DNA of 64,000 nucleotides. Origin: Exiguobacterium sp. J17977 (GTDB lineage: Bacteria; Bacillota; Bacilli; Exiguobacteriales; Exiguobacteriaceae). The stretch is from positions 620,001 through 684,000 of the forward strand of contig NZ_JAEQBB010000001.1 of the NCBI RefSeq assembly GCF_018616375.1, read 5' to 3'. A model generated the notes under the pieces. That model was given only the letters and a program-made list of their open reading frames with translations, did not search any database and had not been told where the DNA came from. The translations under genes and the position numbers were made by a program. Below, piece by piece: positions 43,313 to 52,250 of this stretch (position 1 is the stretch's first letter; every line of letters begins with the position of its first letter).

Positions 43313-44029
43313 ATGGCATATGAAGAAGAATCACGAAAAGGGGTCATCGTGATCGTATATCCGCTCCAGTTCACGTCGCGTTTGAGTGAGGCGTTTTTAG
43401 GACGGTTGCGGGACGAATATGAAGTCCTCGTCGTGACCGGGCAGACGGTCGGCTTGACGGCGGAAGACCATAAATTGTTAATCAAGAACACGTTACGTGA
43501 GGCAAGTCAGTACAAGCTGCCGATTCACGTCATCGCGTTCAGTCTCGGGGCGTTGTTGACGAACCGTTTACTACAGGAATATGACGTGCCGCTCGGTAGT
43601 CTGACATACATCTCACCGCTGTTCGACTGGCATCCGTCCCGCCAAATCGGCGGACTGAAGCAAGTCGTCGCCAGTGCGGTCGACCGTTTCCGTCCGGATT
43701 TGCCGCTCGGCATGATGACGTTCATGGGTGGCGGGGAAGAGTCGTCGCGCTTTGGTGAGATCACGTACGGTCAATACCGAGAAATCGAAGAAGAAATCGT
43801 CGAACATCAAGAAGAGAAGAAGCATTTGCCGCGTCTGCCGCTCGCTTGTTTCTATGCACCGGACGACCGTTTCGCCGATGTGAAATTGACACTCAACGTC
43901 TGCCGAAAAATCGGCGGCGACCAAGTGTATATCCGTCGGCTCGAAGGGTTCCCGCACTTCGGCTATGAACGATTGAATACGAAGTTCGCGGAGACGCTCA
44001 TCACGTTTTATGAATTGATTCGAGAATGA
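43313..44029 (+). CDS. Putative alpha/beta hydrolase
   Basis: Protein of 238 residues. HVIAFSLGALL near residue 73 fits a nucleophile elbow (GxSxG-like, AFSLG), FYAPDDRF near 182 may hold the acid, and GFPHFGYER near 215 the His. It has no signal peptide or membrane segment. The ATG follows GAGGTGA. I do not recognise a named orthologue. The catalytic assignment is from motif spacing only. Confidence 0.65.
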   Translation: MAYEEESRKGVIVIVYPLQFTSRLSEAFLGRLRDEYEVLVVTGQTVGLTAEDHKLLIKNTLREASQYKLPIHVIAFSLGALLTNRLLQEYDVPLGSLTYISPLFDWHPSRQIGGLKQVVASAVDRFRPDLPLGMMTFMGGGEESSRFGEITYGQYREIEEEIVEHQEEKKHLPRLPLACFYAPDDRFADVKLTLNVCRKIGGDQVYIRRLEGFPHFGYERLNTKFAETLITFYELIRE

Positions 44030-44032
44030 AAT

Positions 44033-44063
44033 CAGGCGACTCGCATGAGTCGCCTGTTTTTTT
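44033..44063. terminator. Shared terminator between the hydrolase gene and mnmM
   Basis: Ten-base-pair perfect stem (44033-44042 with 44047-44056), GCAT loop, seven T's on the plus side; the minus-strand gene ends within it. Confidence 0.88.
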
Positions 44064-44634
44064 ATGCTCGTTTTTCAATCGCCACGATGAACGGGGGATG
44101 ATTGATTTGATTGATGAAGCCGTAGCGGAGGACACCGGCCCGCTTTTGATCGAGCGCCTCAACGTAGGCGAGCACCTCGTCGCGCTCGACTTTGCCGCTC
44201 TCATGGCCATGGTAGATGACGACGACGATGACGCCGCCGACGGCCATGACGTCGAGCAGTTGCTCGAGGGCGTCGATGGTCGTATTGCCAGACGTCGTGA
44301 CCGACTTGTCGCTCCCTGGTAAATAACCGAGATTGAACACGGCCGCCGTGATCGGACGTGTCTCGTCCGCCACAATTTTTTGGACCGTGTCGTGGCTGTC
44401 GTGGATAACAGTGACGCGGTCCGTCAATGCTGCTTCCTCGATACGAGTGCGTGTCGCCTCGACCGCTGCTGCTTGAACGTCGAACGCATAAACGTGTCCC
44501 GTCTCCTCGACGAGTTCGGCTAAAAAGAATGTATCGTGCCCGTTGCCGGCCGTCATATCGATGGCAATGGCACCGGGCGTGACATGTTCACGAAGTAGGT
44601 ATTTTGCGAACGGTAAAACTCTCATTAATCCCAT
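44062..44634 (-). CDS. mnmM: tRNA wobble-uridine methyltransferase MnmM (YtqB)
   Basis: Class I SAM-dependent methyltransferase of 190 residues. The SAM-binding loop AIDMTAGNGHDT is near residue 25, and VFNLGYLPGSD near 98 is the NPPY-like motif. It is the YtqB family, known to complete mnm5s2U34 synthesis in tRNAs of Gram-positive bacteria. ATG 44634 follows AAGGATGAGAG. It overlaps the mnmL gene by 47 bases, as in B. subtilis ytqA-ytqB. Confidence 0.93.
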   Translation of the reverse strand: MGLMRVLPFAKYLLREHVTPGAIAIDMTAGNGHDTFFLAELVEETGHVYAFDVQAAAVEATRTRIEEAALTDRVTVIHDSHDTVQKIVADETRPITAAVFNLGYLPGSDKSVTTSGNTTIDALEQLLDVMAVGGVIVVVIYHGHESGKVERDEVLAYVEALDQKRAGVLRYGFINQINHPPFIVAIEKRA

Positions 44635-45565
44635 GGCTCTCATCCTTCTTTTTTCCTTGGAAAGAATCACGACGCATTAATTCGGCATCGATGGCGTTCA
44701 GGACGGCCATCTTGTGCCGGCTCCACGTCGGACCGATCAGCAGATCGGGCGGCCCGTCACCAGTCAGACGATGGATGACCATCTCGGGCGGCAACACTTC
44801 CAATTGATCACAGACGAGCGAGACGTAAGTCGCCTCGTCCATGAGCTCGAGCAGTCCTTTTTCGTATTGTCTGGCGAGCGGTGTCTGTTTCAAGACGTGG
44901 AGCAAATGGATCTTGATTCCTTGTACGTCCATTTTAGCAACTTCTCGCGCCGTGTCGAGCATCATGTCCGTCGTCTCACCCGGCAAGCCGTTGATAATAT
45001 GGACAACGACGCTGATTTGGCGTCGCCGGAGCTTGTCGAGTCCTTCTAGGAACGTATTGTAGTCGTGACCACGATTGATTTTCCTCGCCGTCGTATCGTG
45101 AATCGACTGCAGGCCGAGTTCGACGGTGAGTGACGTCCGTTCATTCAACTCGGCGAGATAGTCGACGACGTCGTCCGGCAGACAGTCCGGTCGGGTCGCA
45201 ATCGATAGACCGACGACACCGTCCTCCGCGAGGGTGGGCTCAAACAATTCCCGGAGCCGGGCGACGGGGGCATACGTGTTGCTGAACGCTTGGAAGTAGG
45301 CGATGTAACGGGCCTGTTTCCATTTTCGGTGCAGCCGTGCCTTCACTTCGGCGAATTGGACCGGAATCGGATCACAGGCGTTGCCGGCGAAGTCGCCGCT
45401 TCCGTCATCCGAGCAGAACGTACAACCACCTTTCGAGACGAGCCCGTCCCGGTTCGGGCACGTGAAGCCGCCGTCGAGCGGGACTTTGAACACTTTCCCG
45501 CCGAACTCGCGGCGATACGCTTCATTTAACTTGTGATATTTGGCTTCGCCAAACGGGTTTTGCAT
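44588..45565 (-). CDS. mnmL: Radical SAM protein MnmL (YtqA, TIGR01212 family)
   Basis: Radical SAM enzyme of 325 residues. The cluster cysteines are Cys36, Cys48 and Cys51 in the FTCPNRD and GCTFC segments, as in TIGR01212 proteins. Later LSIATRPDCL and VELGLQSIHD match the TIM-barrel core. YtqA acts with YtqB in tRNA U34 modification. GGAGAGG precedes the ATG. It is first in a two-gene operon with mnmM. Confidence 0.93.
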   Translation of the reverse strand: MQNPFGEAKYHKLNEAYRREFGGKVFKVPLDGGFTCPNRDGLVSKGGCTFCSDDGSGDFAGNACDPIPVQFAEVKARLHRKWKQARYIAYFQAFSNTYAPVARLRELFEPTLAEDGVVGLSIATRPDCLPDDVVDYLAELNERTSLTVELGLQSIHDTTARKINRGHDYNTFLEGLDKLRRRQISVVVHIINGLPGETTDMMLDTAREVAKMDVQGIKIHLLHVLKQTPLARQYEKGLLELMDEATYVSLVCDQLEVLPPEMVIHRLTGDGPPDLLIGPTWSRHKMAVLNAIDAELMRRDSFQGKKKDESHGINESFTVRKIPTS

Positions 45566-45666
45566 GAATATCCTCTCCTTCTTTGCTCATGCTATCACAA
45601 AGTCAAGTCGCCGTTATTTCATAATAAGTAATTTTTCTTGACACTTATAGAGCGTTCCGTTAGCTT

Positions 45667-45718
45667 GGAGGAGGACTTATTTTTGATTCGGCCGTCGTGC
45701 CGAATTTTTATCGTTTAA
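45667..45718 (+). CDS. Candidate leader peptide upstream of the MFS gene (11 codons)
   Basis: A strong GGAGGAGG (45667-45674) is eight bases before TTG 45683, which opens an 11-codon frame ending TAA 45716-45718. The peptide reads M-I-R-P-S-C-R-I-F-I-V. A terminator-like hairpin lies inside the frame. The arrangement fits ribosome-mediated attenuation of a drug exporter, but no translation evidence exists. Confidence 0.4.
45686..45710 (+). terminator. Candidate attenuator hairpin before the MFS gene
   Basis: Seven-base-pair stem (45686-45692 with 45699-45705), six-base loop, followed by five T's, 32 bases before the MFS start codon. Confidence 0.5.
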
Positions 45719-45741
45719 CGGGAAGGAAAGGAGTAACTGGT

Positions 45742-46923
45742 ATGAACAACAAAATGCCGATTTCGGTATGGATTTTGGTCATCGCGATGGCGCTCAATAC
45801 GACGGCGGCGTCTTTTTTATGGCCATTTAACACACTCTATATAAATGGATATTTAGGCGAGTCGATGACGCTCGCAGGGGTGGCGCTGCTCGTTAACTCG
45901 GCGCTCGCCATTGCCGGGAACTACATCGGGGGGACGCTGTTTGACCGGATCGGCGGGAAGCGGACGCTCATCCTCTCGGTCGGCCTATTGCTCGCGAGCT
46001 CGCTCGGTTTCTTGTTGTTCCACGCCACGTTCCTCGGCTACTTGGCTTGGCTCGGCTTAATCGGATTTTCCGGTGGACTCGTCTTCCCGACAGTATACGC
46101 TTTTGCTGGCTTGATTTGGCCAGAAGGGGGACGACGTTCGTTCAACGCGATTTACGTCGCCCAAAACGTTGGGGTCGCCCTCGGGACAGCGATGAGCGGA
46201 CAGATCGCGCGTATCGATATCGAGTTGATTTTCTACGCTAACTTCTTTTTATCGGTCTTGTTTGTCGTCGTCCTCTTGTTCGGGCTCCGTTATTTGAAAG
46301 ACCCAGCACGTCCGGTCGTCCAGTCGCAGCTTGAGGCTGCGGCAACGTCGTTGTCCGGCGCGACGATGAAATCGATGTGGTTCGTCGCCATCGGTTACGC
46401 GGCGCTTTGGTTCGTTTACGTGCAATGGCAAGGCACGATCGCCGTCCATTCGAAAGATCTCGGCGTGACGATTAGCCAGTATTCGCTCCTTTGGACGGTA
46501 AACGGCGCATTGATCGTGTTCGCTCAACCGCTCCTCAACCGCGCGCTTCGTTATTTTGAAGACGATTTGAAGAAACAATTGGTCGTCGGTGCTGTCATCT
46601 TCCTCGCGGCTTTCGTCATTGTCCCGTTCGCGGGTGGTTTCACGATGTTTATGGTCGCGATGATTGTCATGACAATCGGGGAAATGTTCATTTGGCCGGC
46701 GGTCCCGACGATTGCCGCGAAACTTGCACCTCCGGGGAAAGCAGGGCAGTTCCAAGGGCTCGTCAATATCGCGGCCTCGGTCGGACGGATGATTGGTCCA
46801 ACGCTCTCAGGACTTGCGTTTGATTTACTCGGTATGAATGCCGTGTTCGGACTGTTGCTCGTGCTCATTCTGACCGCACTTTTCTTCTTCATCAAAATTC
46901 GGACACTGAATGTTCAAACTTGA
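45742..46923 (+). CDS. yttB: MFS transporter, YttB-like
   Basis: Major facilitator of 393 residues with 12 predicted helices. The helix 2-3 loop GGTLFDRIGGKRTL near residue 68 is the MFS motif A region. Length, start sequence (PISVWILVIAM) and location near leuS fit B. subtilis YttB. AAAGGAG lies before ATG 45742. The export substrate is unknown; the leader structure upstream hints at drug-inducible control. Confidence 0.9.
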   Translation: MNNKMPISVWILVIAMALNTTAASFLWPFNTLYINGYLGESMTLAGVALLVNSALAIAGNYIGGTLFDRIGGKRTLILSVGLLLASSLGFLLFHATFLGYLAWLGLIGFSGGLVFPTVYAFAGLIWPEGGRRSFNAIYVAQNVGVALGTAMSGQIARIDIELIFYANFFLSVLFVVVLLFGLRYLKDPARPVVQSQLEAAATSLSGATMKSMWFVAIGYAALWFVYVQWQGTIAVHSKDLGVTISQYSLLWTVNGALIVFAQPLLNRALRYFEDDLKKQLVVGAVIFLAAFVIVPFAGGFTMFMVAMIVMTIGEMFIWPAVPTIAAKLAPPGKAGQFQGLVNIAASVGRMIGPTLSGLAFDLLGMNAVFGLLLVLILTALFFFIKIRTLNVQT

Positions 46924-46967
46924 TTCGATTCGCACATCGGCTGCATATCTGAATCAGGCGAAGACTA

Positions 46968-46977
46968 ATTCGCGAAT
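46968..46977 (+). promoter_or_regulatory. Palindrome upstream of the rhodopsin gene
   Basis: ATTCGCGAAT is a perfect ten-base palindrome, directly followed by TATAAA (46978-46983), which could be a -10 box. It would suit a repressor site. Confidence 0.35.
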
Positions 46978-47052
46978 ATAAAATGAAGACAAAGGATCCT
47001 TTCACATAATCGTTCCGTCGTTTCCTGTTTCAGCAATGAGGAGATGTACACC

Positions 47053-47799
47053 ATGAACGAAGAGGTCAATTTGCTCGTGCTTGCGACCCAATATATGTTT
47101 TGGGTCGGATTTGTCGGAATGGCAGCCGCTACGCTCTACTTTCTAGTCGAACGGAATAGTCTTGATCCAGAATATCGGTCTGTCGCCACCGTTGCCGCCT
47201 TAGTCACGTTTGTCGCGGCGATTCATTATTACTTTATGAAGGACGCGGTTGGCGATTCGGGTCTGTTATCGGAAATCACTGGATTCCCGACGGAGATTCG
47301 GTATATCGATTGGCTTGTGACGACACCGCTTCTACTTGTGAAGTTCCCACTCTTGCTCAGTCTAAAAGGAAAGATGAAGACTGGTCTGTTGACGAAGTTG
47401 ATTGTCGCCGACATCATCATGATCGTGGCTGGTTACCTTGGAGAGTCTTCGATTAATTTGAATGGCGGCTTCACCCAGCTTGGATTATGGGGCTATCTCG
47501 TCGGTTGTTTGGCTTGGATCTATATCATCTATCTGTTGTTCACGAACGTCACGAAGGCGGCCGAATCGTCTCCCGCCCCAATTCGGAAAGCGCTCCTCAA
47601 CATGCGTTTGTTCATTTTGATCGGGTGGGCGATTTATCCGATTGGCTATGCGGTCACGTTGTTTGCGACCGGTGTCGAAGTCCAATTGGTGCGAGAACTC
47701 ATCTATAACGTCGCCGATTTGATAAACAAGGTCGGCTTCGGGTTGATTGCCTTCTTCGCGGTCAAAACGATTTCGACGTTGAAACAAATTAAGACGTAA
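47053..47799 (+). CDS. Proton-pumping rhodopsin, Exiguobacterium type
   Basis: Seven-helix retinal protein of 248 residues that should pump protons outward in light. Counting from the ATG at 47053, the proton acceptor is Asp86 with partner His58, the donor position is Lys97 (Lys instead of the usual Asp/Glu), and the retinal Schiff-base lysine is Lys226. Leu94 sits at the spectral-tuning position, which predicts green absorption. These residues match E. sibiricum rhodopsin with an offset of one. ATG 47044 is too close to GGAG. No retinal or carotenoid genes lie nearby, and no terminator follows before the leuS promoter. Confidence 0.96.
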   Translation: MNEEVNLLVLATQYMFWVGFVGMAAATLYFLVERNSLDPEYRSVATVAALVTFVAAIHYYFMKDAVGDSGLLSEITGFPTEIRYIDWLVTTPLLLVKFPLLLSLKGKMKTGLLTKLIVADIIMIVAGYLGESSINLNGGFTQLGLWGYLVGCLAWIYIIYLLFTNVTKAAESSPAPIRKALLNMRLFILIGWAIYPIGYAVTLFATGVEVQLVRELIYNVADLINKVGFGLIAFFAVKTISTLKQIKT

Positions 47800-47812
47800 A
47801 GATAAGTTGACG

Positions 47813-47842
47813 TTGACGTAGATTTTTATCTTGCGCTAGAAT
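47813..47842 (+). promoter_or_regulatory. Promoter of the T-box-leuS transcript
   Basis: TTGACG (47813-47818), 18-base spacer, TAGAAT (47837-47842), only 14 bases after the rhodopsin stop. Confidence 0.65.
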
Positions 47843-47856
47843 GAAGAGGTGAGATA

Positions 47857-48097
47857 AAAATTGCGTTGATAAGGAATAGTATCGTGACGTCTGTATTTGT
47901 AGAGAGCCGGTGGGTGGTGTGAACCGGTATATGGACCGCGAGAACTCGCCTTGGAGCAGTTCGCCTGAACGAACAGTAGGGTGAACCGGAGTTACGCCTC
48001 GTTACCGGCGTCTCAAGTGGCAGAAATGCAACATGGGTGGTACCGCGGAAAGCTTTCAAGCCTTTCGTCCCATTACCGGGGCGGAAGGCTTTTTATT
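47857..48097 (+). ncRNA. T-box riboswitch, leucine-specific
   Basis: Stem I region has AGAGAGCCGGTGGGTGGTGTGA-type features, and the specifier loop appears as GAA-CTC-GCC, reading the Leu codon CUC. The T-box antiterminator core GGGTGGTACCGCGG is at 48035-48048. It ends in a terminator (48058-48095) before leuS. Uncharged leucyl-tRNA should favour readthrough. Confidence 0.95.
48058..48095 (+). terminator. Terminator of the leuS T-box
   Basis: Stem of about 14 base pairs (48058-48071 with 48078-48091), then a T-rich tail, overlapping the antiterminator region. Confidence 0.85.
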
Positions 48098-48113
48098 ATG
48101 CAGAGGAGGATGA

Positions 48114-50519
48114 ATGTTGGACTATTTTAAACATCAAGACATCGAGCCGAAATGGCAAAAGCGTTGGGACGAGAAAGATGCATTCCGGACGACAGAGGAC
48201 CCGGACAAGGAGTGTTTCTACGTCCTTGACATGTTCCCTTATCCGTCAGGAGCCGGGCTCCACGTCGGTCACCCGGAAGGTTACACGGCGACAGACATCA
48301 TCGCCCGTATGAAACGGATGCAAGGCTTTAACGTCCTCCATCCAATGGGTTGGGACGCGTTCGGTCTTCCGGCCGAACAATATGCCCTTGACACAGGGAA
48401 CGACCCGCGCGAGTTCACAGAGCGCAACATCGGCACGTTCCGCCGCCAGTTAAAAGAGCTCGGTTTCTCATATGATTGGGACCGTGAAATCAGCACGACC
48501 GACCCGAAATACTACAAGTGGACGCAATGGATCTTCACCCAGCTCCATGACCGCGGACTCGCCTACGTCGACGAAGTCGCCGTCAACTGGTGCCCGGCCC
48601 TCGGGACGGTACTCGCCAACGAAGAAGTCATCGACGGATTGTCGGAACGGGGAAGCCATCCGGTTTACCGTGTGCCGATGAAACAGTGGGTGCTTCGCAT
48701 CACGGAATATGCCGAGCGGTTGCTCGATGATTTAGAAGGGCTTGACTGGCCAGACAGCGTCAAAGAGATGCAACGCAACTGGATCGGCAAGTCGGTCGGG
48801 GCCGAAGTCGATTTCAAAGTCGACGGTCACGATAAAGTCGTGACAGTGTTCACGACACGTCCGGACACGCTTTATGGCGCGACATACGTCACGCTCGCAC
48901 CGGAGCACCCGTTCGTGAAAGCGATCGCGACACCTGAACAAATCGTCGCCATCGAAGCGTACGTCGAAGAAGTCTCGAAAAAGACAGACCTCGAGCGGAC
49001 CGATCTCGCCAAAGAGAAGACGGGTGTATTTACCGGCGCTTACGCCATCAACCCGGTCAACGGGGAGAAGCTTCCGATTTGGATCGCTGACTACGTGTTG
49101 TCGACATACGGCACGGGCGCGGTCATGGCCGTACCTGGACATGATGAGCGCGACTATGAGTTCGCGAAGACGTTCGACCTTCCGATCCGTGAAGTCGTCA
49201 CAGGCGGCAACTTGGATGAGGCGGCTTACGTCGAGGACGGCGTCCACGTCAACTCAGGCAGCTTGGACGGCCTCAATAAAGCCGACGCGATCGCCAAAAT
49301 CATCGAAGAACTCGAACTCGCCGGCACTGGCCGCGCCAAGACGACGTATCGTCTCCGTGATTGGTTGTTCAGCCGTCAACGCTATTGGGGCGAGCCGATT
49401 CCAATCATTCATATGGAAGACGGTACGCTCAAGACCGTTGCGGTCGAAGAGCTTCCGCTCGAACTCCCGATTATCGATGAAATCAAACCGTCGGGTACGG
49501 GAGAATCACCGCTTGCCAACGCCGACGAGTGGTTGACGTATACAGACCCGGTGACCGGTGAGAAGGGTCGTCGCGAGACGAACACGATGCCGCAATGGGC
49601 CGGCAGTTGCTGGTATTACATCCGCTTCATCGATCCGCACAATGAAGACATGATCGCGGACCCAGAGAAGTTGAAGCGCTGGCTTCCGGTCGACTTATAT
49701 ATCGGCGGTACGGAGCACGCGGTCCTTCACTTGCTCTACGCTCGCTTCTGGCATAAAGTGCTCTATGATATCGGCATTGTTCCAACGAACGAGCCGTTCC
49801 AAAAGCTTTATAACCAAGGGATGATTCTCGGTGAGAACAACGAGAAGATGTCGAAGTCGAAAGGCAACGTCGTCAACCCGGACGATATCATCAAATCGCA
49901 CGGTGCTGACACGCTTCGCCTTTACGAGATGTTCATGGGACCGCTCGACGCAGCCATCGCCTGGTCGACGAACGGCCTTGACGGCGCTCGTCGCTTCCTT
50001 GACCGTGTCTGGCGCTTGTTCGACCAGACGGAGCTCACGGACGGCGCTCCGACGGCCGACTTCGAACGGACGTACCATCAGACTGTGAAGAAAGTGACAG
50101 AAGACTACGAGGCGCTCCGTTTCAACACGGCGATCTCGCAACTCATGGTCTTCATCAACGAGGCGTACAAACAAGACACGCTTCCAAAACAAGAGATGGT
50201 CAACTTCATCAAGATGCTCTCCCCGGTCGCGCCACACTTGGCCGAAGAGTTATGGGAACGTCTCGGCATGACAGAAGACTTGACGTACGCGGCATGGCCG
50301 ACGTTCGATGAGTCGAAACTCGTCAGCGACACGATTGAGGTCGTCATCCAAGTGAACGGGAAGCTTCGTGCGAAGATGCACGTGGCCCGCGACGCTTCGA
50401 AAGAAGCGCTCGAGGCCGATGCGCTTGCGAACGAACGCGTTCAAGAGTTCACGGAAGGAAAGACGGTCCGCAAAGTGATTGTCGTTCCAGGAAAACTTGT
50501 CAATATCGTCGTTGGATAA
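48114..50519 (+). CDS. leuS: Leucyl-tRNA synthetase
   Basis: Class I synthetase of 801 residues. The HIGH signature is [14 protein letters not shown] near residue 48, a large editing domain (about 220-400) has [12 protein letters not shown], and the KMSKSKGN motif is near 580. ATG 48114 follows GAGGAGG. It charges tRNA-Leu and is controlled by the T-box upstream. Confidence 0.99.
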   Translation: MLDYFKHQDIEPKWQKRWDEKDAFRTTEDPDKECFYVLDMFPYPSGAGLHVGHPEGYTATDIIARMKRMQGFNVLHPMGWDAFGLPAEQYALDTGNDPREFTERNIGTFRRQLKELGFSYDWDREISTTDPKYYKWTQWIFTQLHDRGLAYVDEVAVNWCPALGTVLANEEVIDGLSERGSHPVYRVPMKQWVLRITEYAERLLDDLEGLDWPDSVKEMQRNWIGKSVGAEVDFKVDGHDKVVTVFTTRPDTLYGATYVTLAPEHPFVKAIATPEQIVAIEAYVEEVSKKTDLERTDLAKEKTGVFTGAYAINPVNGEKLPIWIADYVLSTYGTGAVMAVPGHDERDYEFAKTFDLPIREVVTGGNLDEAAYVEDGVHVNSGSLDGLNKADAIAKIIEELELAGTGRAKTTYRLRDWLFSRQRYWGEPIPIIHMEDGTLKTVAVEELPLELPIIDEIKPSGTGESPLANADEWLTYTDPVTGEKGRRETNTMPQWAGSCWYYIRFIDPHNEDMIADPEKLKRWLPVDLYIGGTEHAVLHLLYARFWHKVLYDIGIVPTNEPFQKLYNQGMILGENNEKMSKSKGNVVNPDDIIKSHGADTLRLYEMFMGPLDAAIAWSTNGLDGARRFLDRVWRLFDQTELTDGAPTADFERTYHQTVKKVTEDYEALRFNTAISQLMVFINEAYKQDTLPKQEMVNFIKMLSPVAPHLAEELWERLGMTEDLTYAAWPTFDESKLVSDTIEVVIQVNGKLRAKMHVARDASKEALEADALANERVQEFTEGKTVRKVIVVPGKLVNIVVG

Positions 50520-50521
50520 GC

Positions 50522-50560
50522 AAAGGAATGTGTGACACTGTCACACGTTCCTTTCTTTTT
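50522..50560 (+). terminator. Terminator of leuS
   Basis: Fourteen-base-pair stem (50522-50535 with 50541-50554, one wobble) and a T-rich tail. Confidence 0.88.
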
Positions 50561-50636
50561 CGTCATGTCGTTTTCTTTTCGGGTCGGGTTTGTTACACTA
50601 AAGGGCGATACTGCATATAAAGGGGACGAAACGTCC

Positions 50637-51677
50637 ATGAAACGTTCTTACGTACTATATACGACGCTGTTTGCCGTCGTCGTCGGTGTGATTTTATGCT
50701 ATGTGTTCGTCTTTTCGGACGAGGACATCCAAAACCAAATCGCTTCGACGTTTGAGAAAATCGATATTCAAACGAGCCATCAATCGACATCGGTACCTCC
50801 CGTCGAGGCCTCGCCGGACGAGGAGGACATCGATACGACCGATGCCCTCGAACAGATTCAAGAGATCGATGAAGTGTACTATAGTGACACGATCGGAGCC
50901 TATCTCGTCTTGACGAAAAATAAAGAGTTCTTCGAAGTGAGCGGGAACGCCAATCGCGTGAACGCGTCGCTCATATTGGAGAACGAAGGGCAACCGTATC
51001 GCTTCGGTGAATTCATCGGCATGCGCATGATTTCCGAGGATAAGATATATGCCGTCACGGCGAACGGGGTTCTCGTGACGATTGAGCGAGTAGAGGGCAG
51101 GTGGACGGAACAACGGCGCAAATTGATTAAAGGAATCGCCTCGACAGACCGGTTGTTCGGTCTCGGTTACGACGAGGAGACGAAACGGTTGATCATCATG
51201 AGCCGTTCACAGGATACGCCGGACGTGGACCTGTTGTACGTCCAAGAGCGCACGCTCGAGGAAGAGACGGCCAACGATCGTGAGGCGGAGACGGATGCGG
51301 CGACCGAGACCGAGGCAGACGACGATGCGACAGCGACGACAGATGAAGCAGATGCTGAAGCAACGCCGGAACCTATAACGGAATGGGCCGTCGAGTCGAG
51401 GAAGCCGCTCACGACCGAAGGGATGAGCGCCTCGATTCAACAGAAGTTCGAGAACTTCCGCGGTGTCGGCCTCGTCGAACGTCAAGGGCGCATTTACGTC
51501 CTCGACTCGGAAGAGCTCGTCCTCTATACGGTTAACCCGGACGAAGGGACGATGAACGGGCAGATGGTGACACCCCGCGTCTACGGCTCGACCGGAATGT
51601 TCCTGCAAGACAATGAGATATTCGCCATCGTGCGACCAGATGTGTTCGACCTTGACGATTTCGTCTCGGTCGACTGA
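50637..51677 (+). CDS. Uncharacterised membrane-anchored protein
   Basis: Protein of 346 residues with one N-terminal membrane anchor (residues 7-27) and the rest outside. The extracellular part looks beta-rich (about 75-205), interrupted by an acidic low-complexity stretch rich in Glu, Ala, Asp and Thr at 207-246, and followed by another globular block (about 250-346). I recognise no family. AAGGGGA lies about ten bases before ATG 50637; the longer frame from 50532 overlaps the leuS terminator. It is close to the next gene and may be cotranscribed. Confidence 0.7.
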   Translation: MKRSYVLYTTLFAVVVGVILCYVFVFSDEDIQNQIASTFEKIDIQTSHQSTSVPPVEASPDEEDIDTTDALEQIQEIDEVYYSDTIGAYLVLTKNKEFFEVSGNANRVNASLILENEGQPYRFGEFIGMRMISEDKIYAVTANGVLVTIERVEGRWTEQRRKLIKGIASTDRLFGLGYDEETKRLIIMSRSQDTPDVDLLYVQERTLEEETANDREAETDAATETEADDDATATTDEADAEATPEPITEWAVESRKPLTTEGMSASIQQKFENFRGVGLVERQGRIYVLDSEELVLYTVNPDEGTMNGQMVTPRVYGSTGMFLQDNEIFAIVRPDVFDLDDFVSVD

Positions 51678-51691
51678 TAGGAGAGAATGAG

Positions 51692-52204
51692 ATGAGCAAA
51701 CGTTACTTTTATGAAGAGGTTCGCCAGTTCCACGAGACGTTCGGACACCCGGAAGCGAGTGCGCCGCAACCGCTCGGCTTAGACCGTGCCGTCAAACGTT
51801 CGGTCTGGACGGCAGAAGAAGCCGTCGTCGAATTTTTACATCAATCGGCTCGGAATGAAGACGAGTTCCTCGCTGCCGTCGCCACGTTCCAACAAGGGTT
51901 CGAACAGGCGGTTCAAAAATCGCTCCAAGACGCACCGCCGACCGACGACGTCGCGCGGCTCGTCGGTCAAGGTGACGCGCTCACGGACGCCCTCTATTTC
52001 GTGATGGGCAGTTTCGTCGAGCTCGGGCTCGACCCGGTGCCGTTGTTTGAAATCGTGCAGCGTGCCAATATGGCGAAGCTCGGACCAGATGGCAAGCCGA
52101 TTCTCCGGGCGTCTGACAATAAAGTCATGAAGCCGGAAGGCTGGTTGCCACCCGAGCCAGAGCTCGAGGCGGAAGTAAGACGTCAACTTGAAGCAAAACA
52201 GTGA
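51692..52204 (+). CDS. All-alpha NTP pyrophosphohydrolase, DR2231/MazG-like
   Basis: Helical enzyme of 170 residues. WTAEEAVVEFLHQS (about 38-51) and GDALTDALYFVMGSFVELGLDP (about 93-114) carry the acidic metal ligands. The ANMAKLGPDGKPILR tail near 127 closely follows the DR2231-type MazG-like proteins. It probably removes dUTP or other NTPs. The ATG at 51692 has GGAGAG eight bases upstream. Confidence 0.85.
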   Translation: MSKRYFYEEVRQFHETFGHPEASAPQPLGLDRAVKRSVWTAEEAVVEFLHQSARNEDEFLAAVATFQQGFEQAVQKSLQDAPPTDDVARLVGQGDALTDALYFVMGSFVELGLDPVPLFEIVQRANMAKLGPDGKPILRASDNKVMKPEGWLPPEPELEAEVRRQLEAKQ

Positions 52205-52206
52205 CA

Positions 52207-52250
52207 CAAAAAAGAGAGCCGATCGCACGTGCGATTGACTCTCTTTTTTT
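52207..52250. terminator. Shared terminator between the pyrophosphohydrolase gene and ytfP
   Basis: Long, slightly imperfect stem with A-run before (six A's) and T-run after (seven T's), centred near 52229. Confidence 0.85.
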
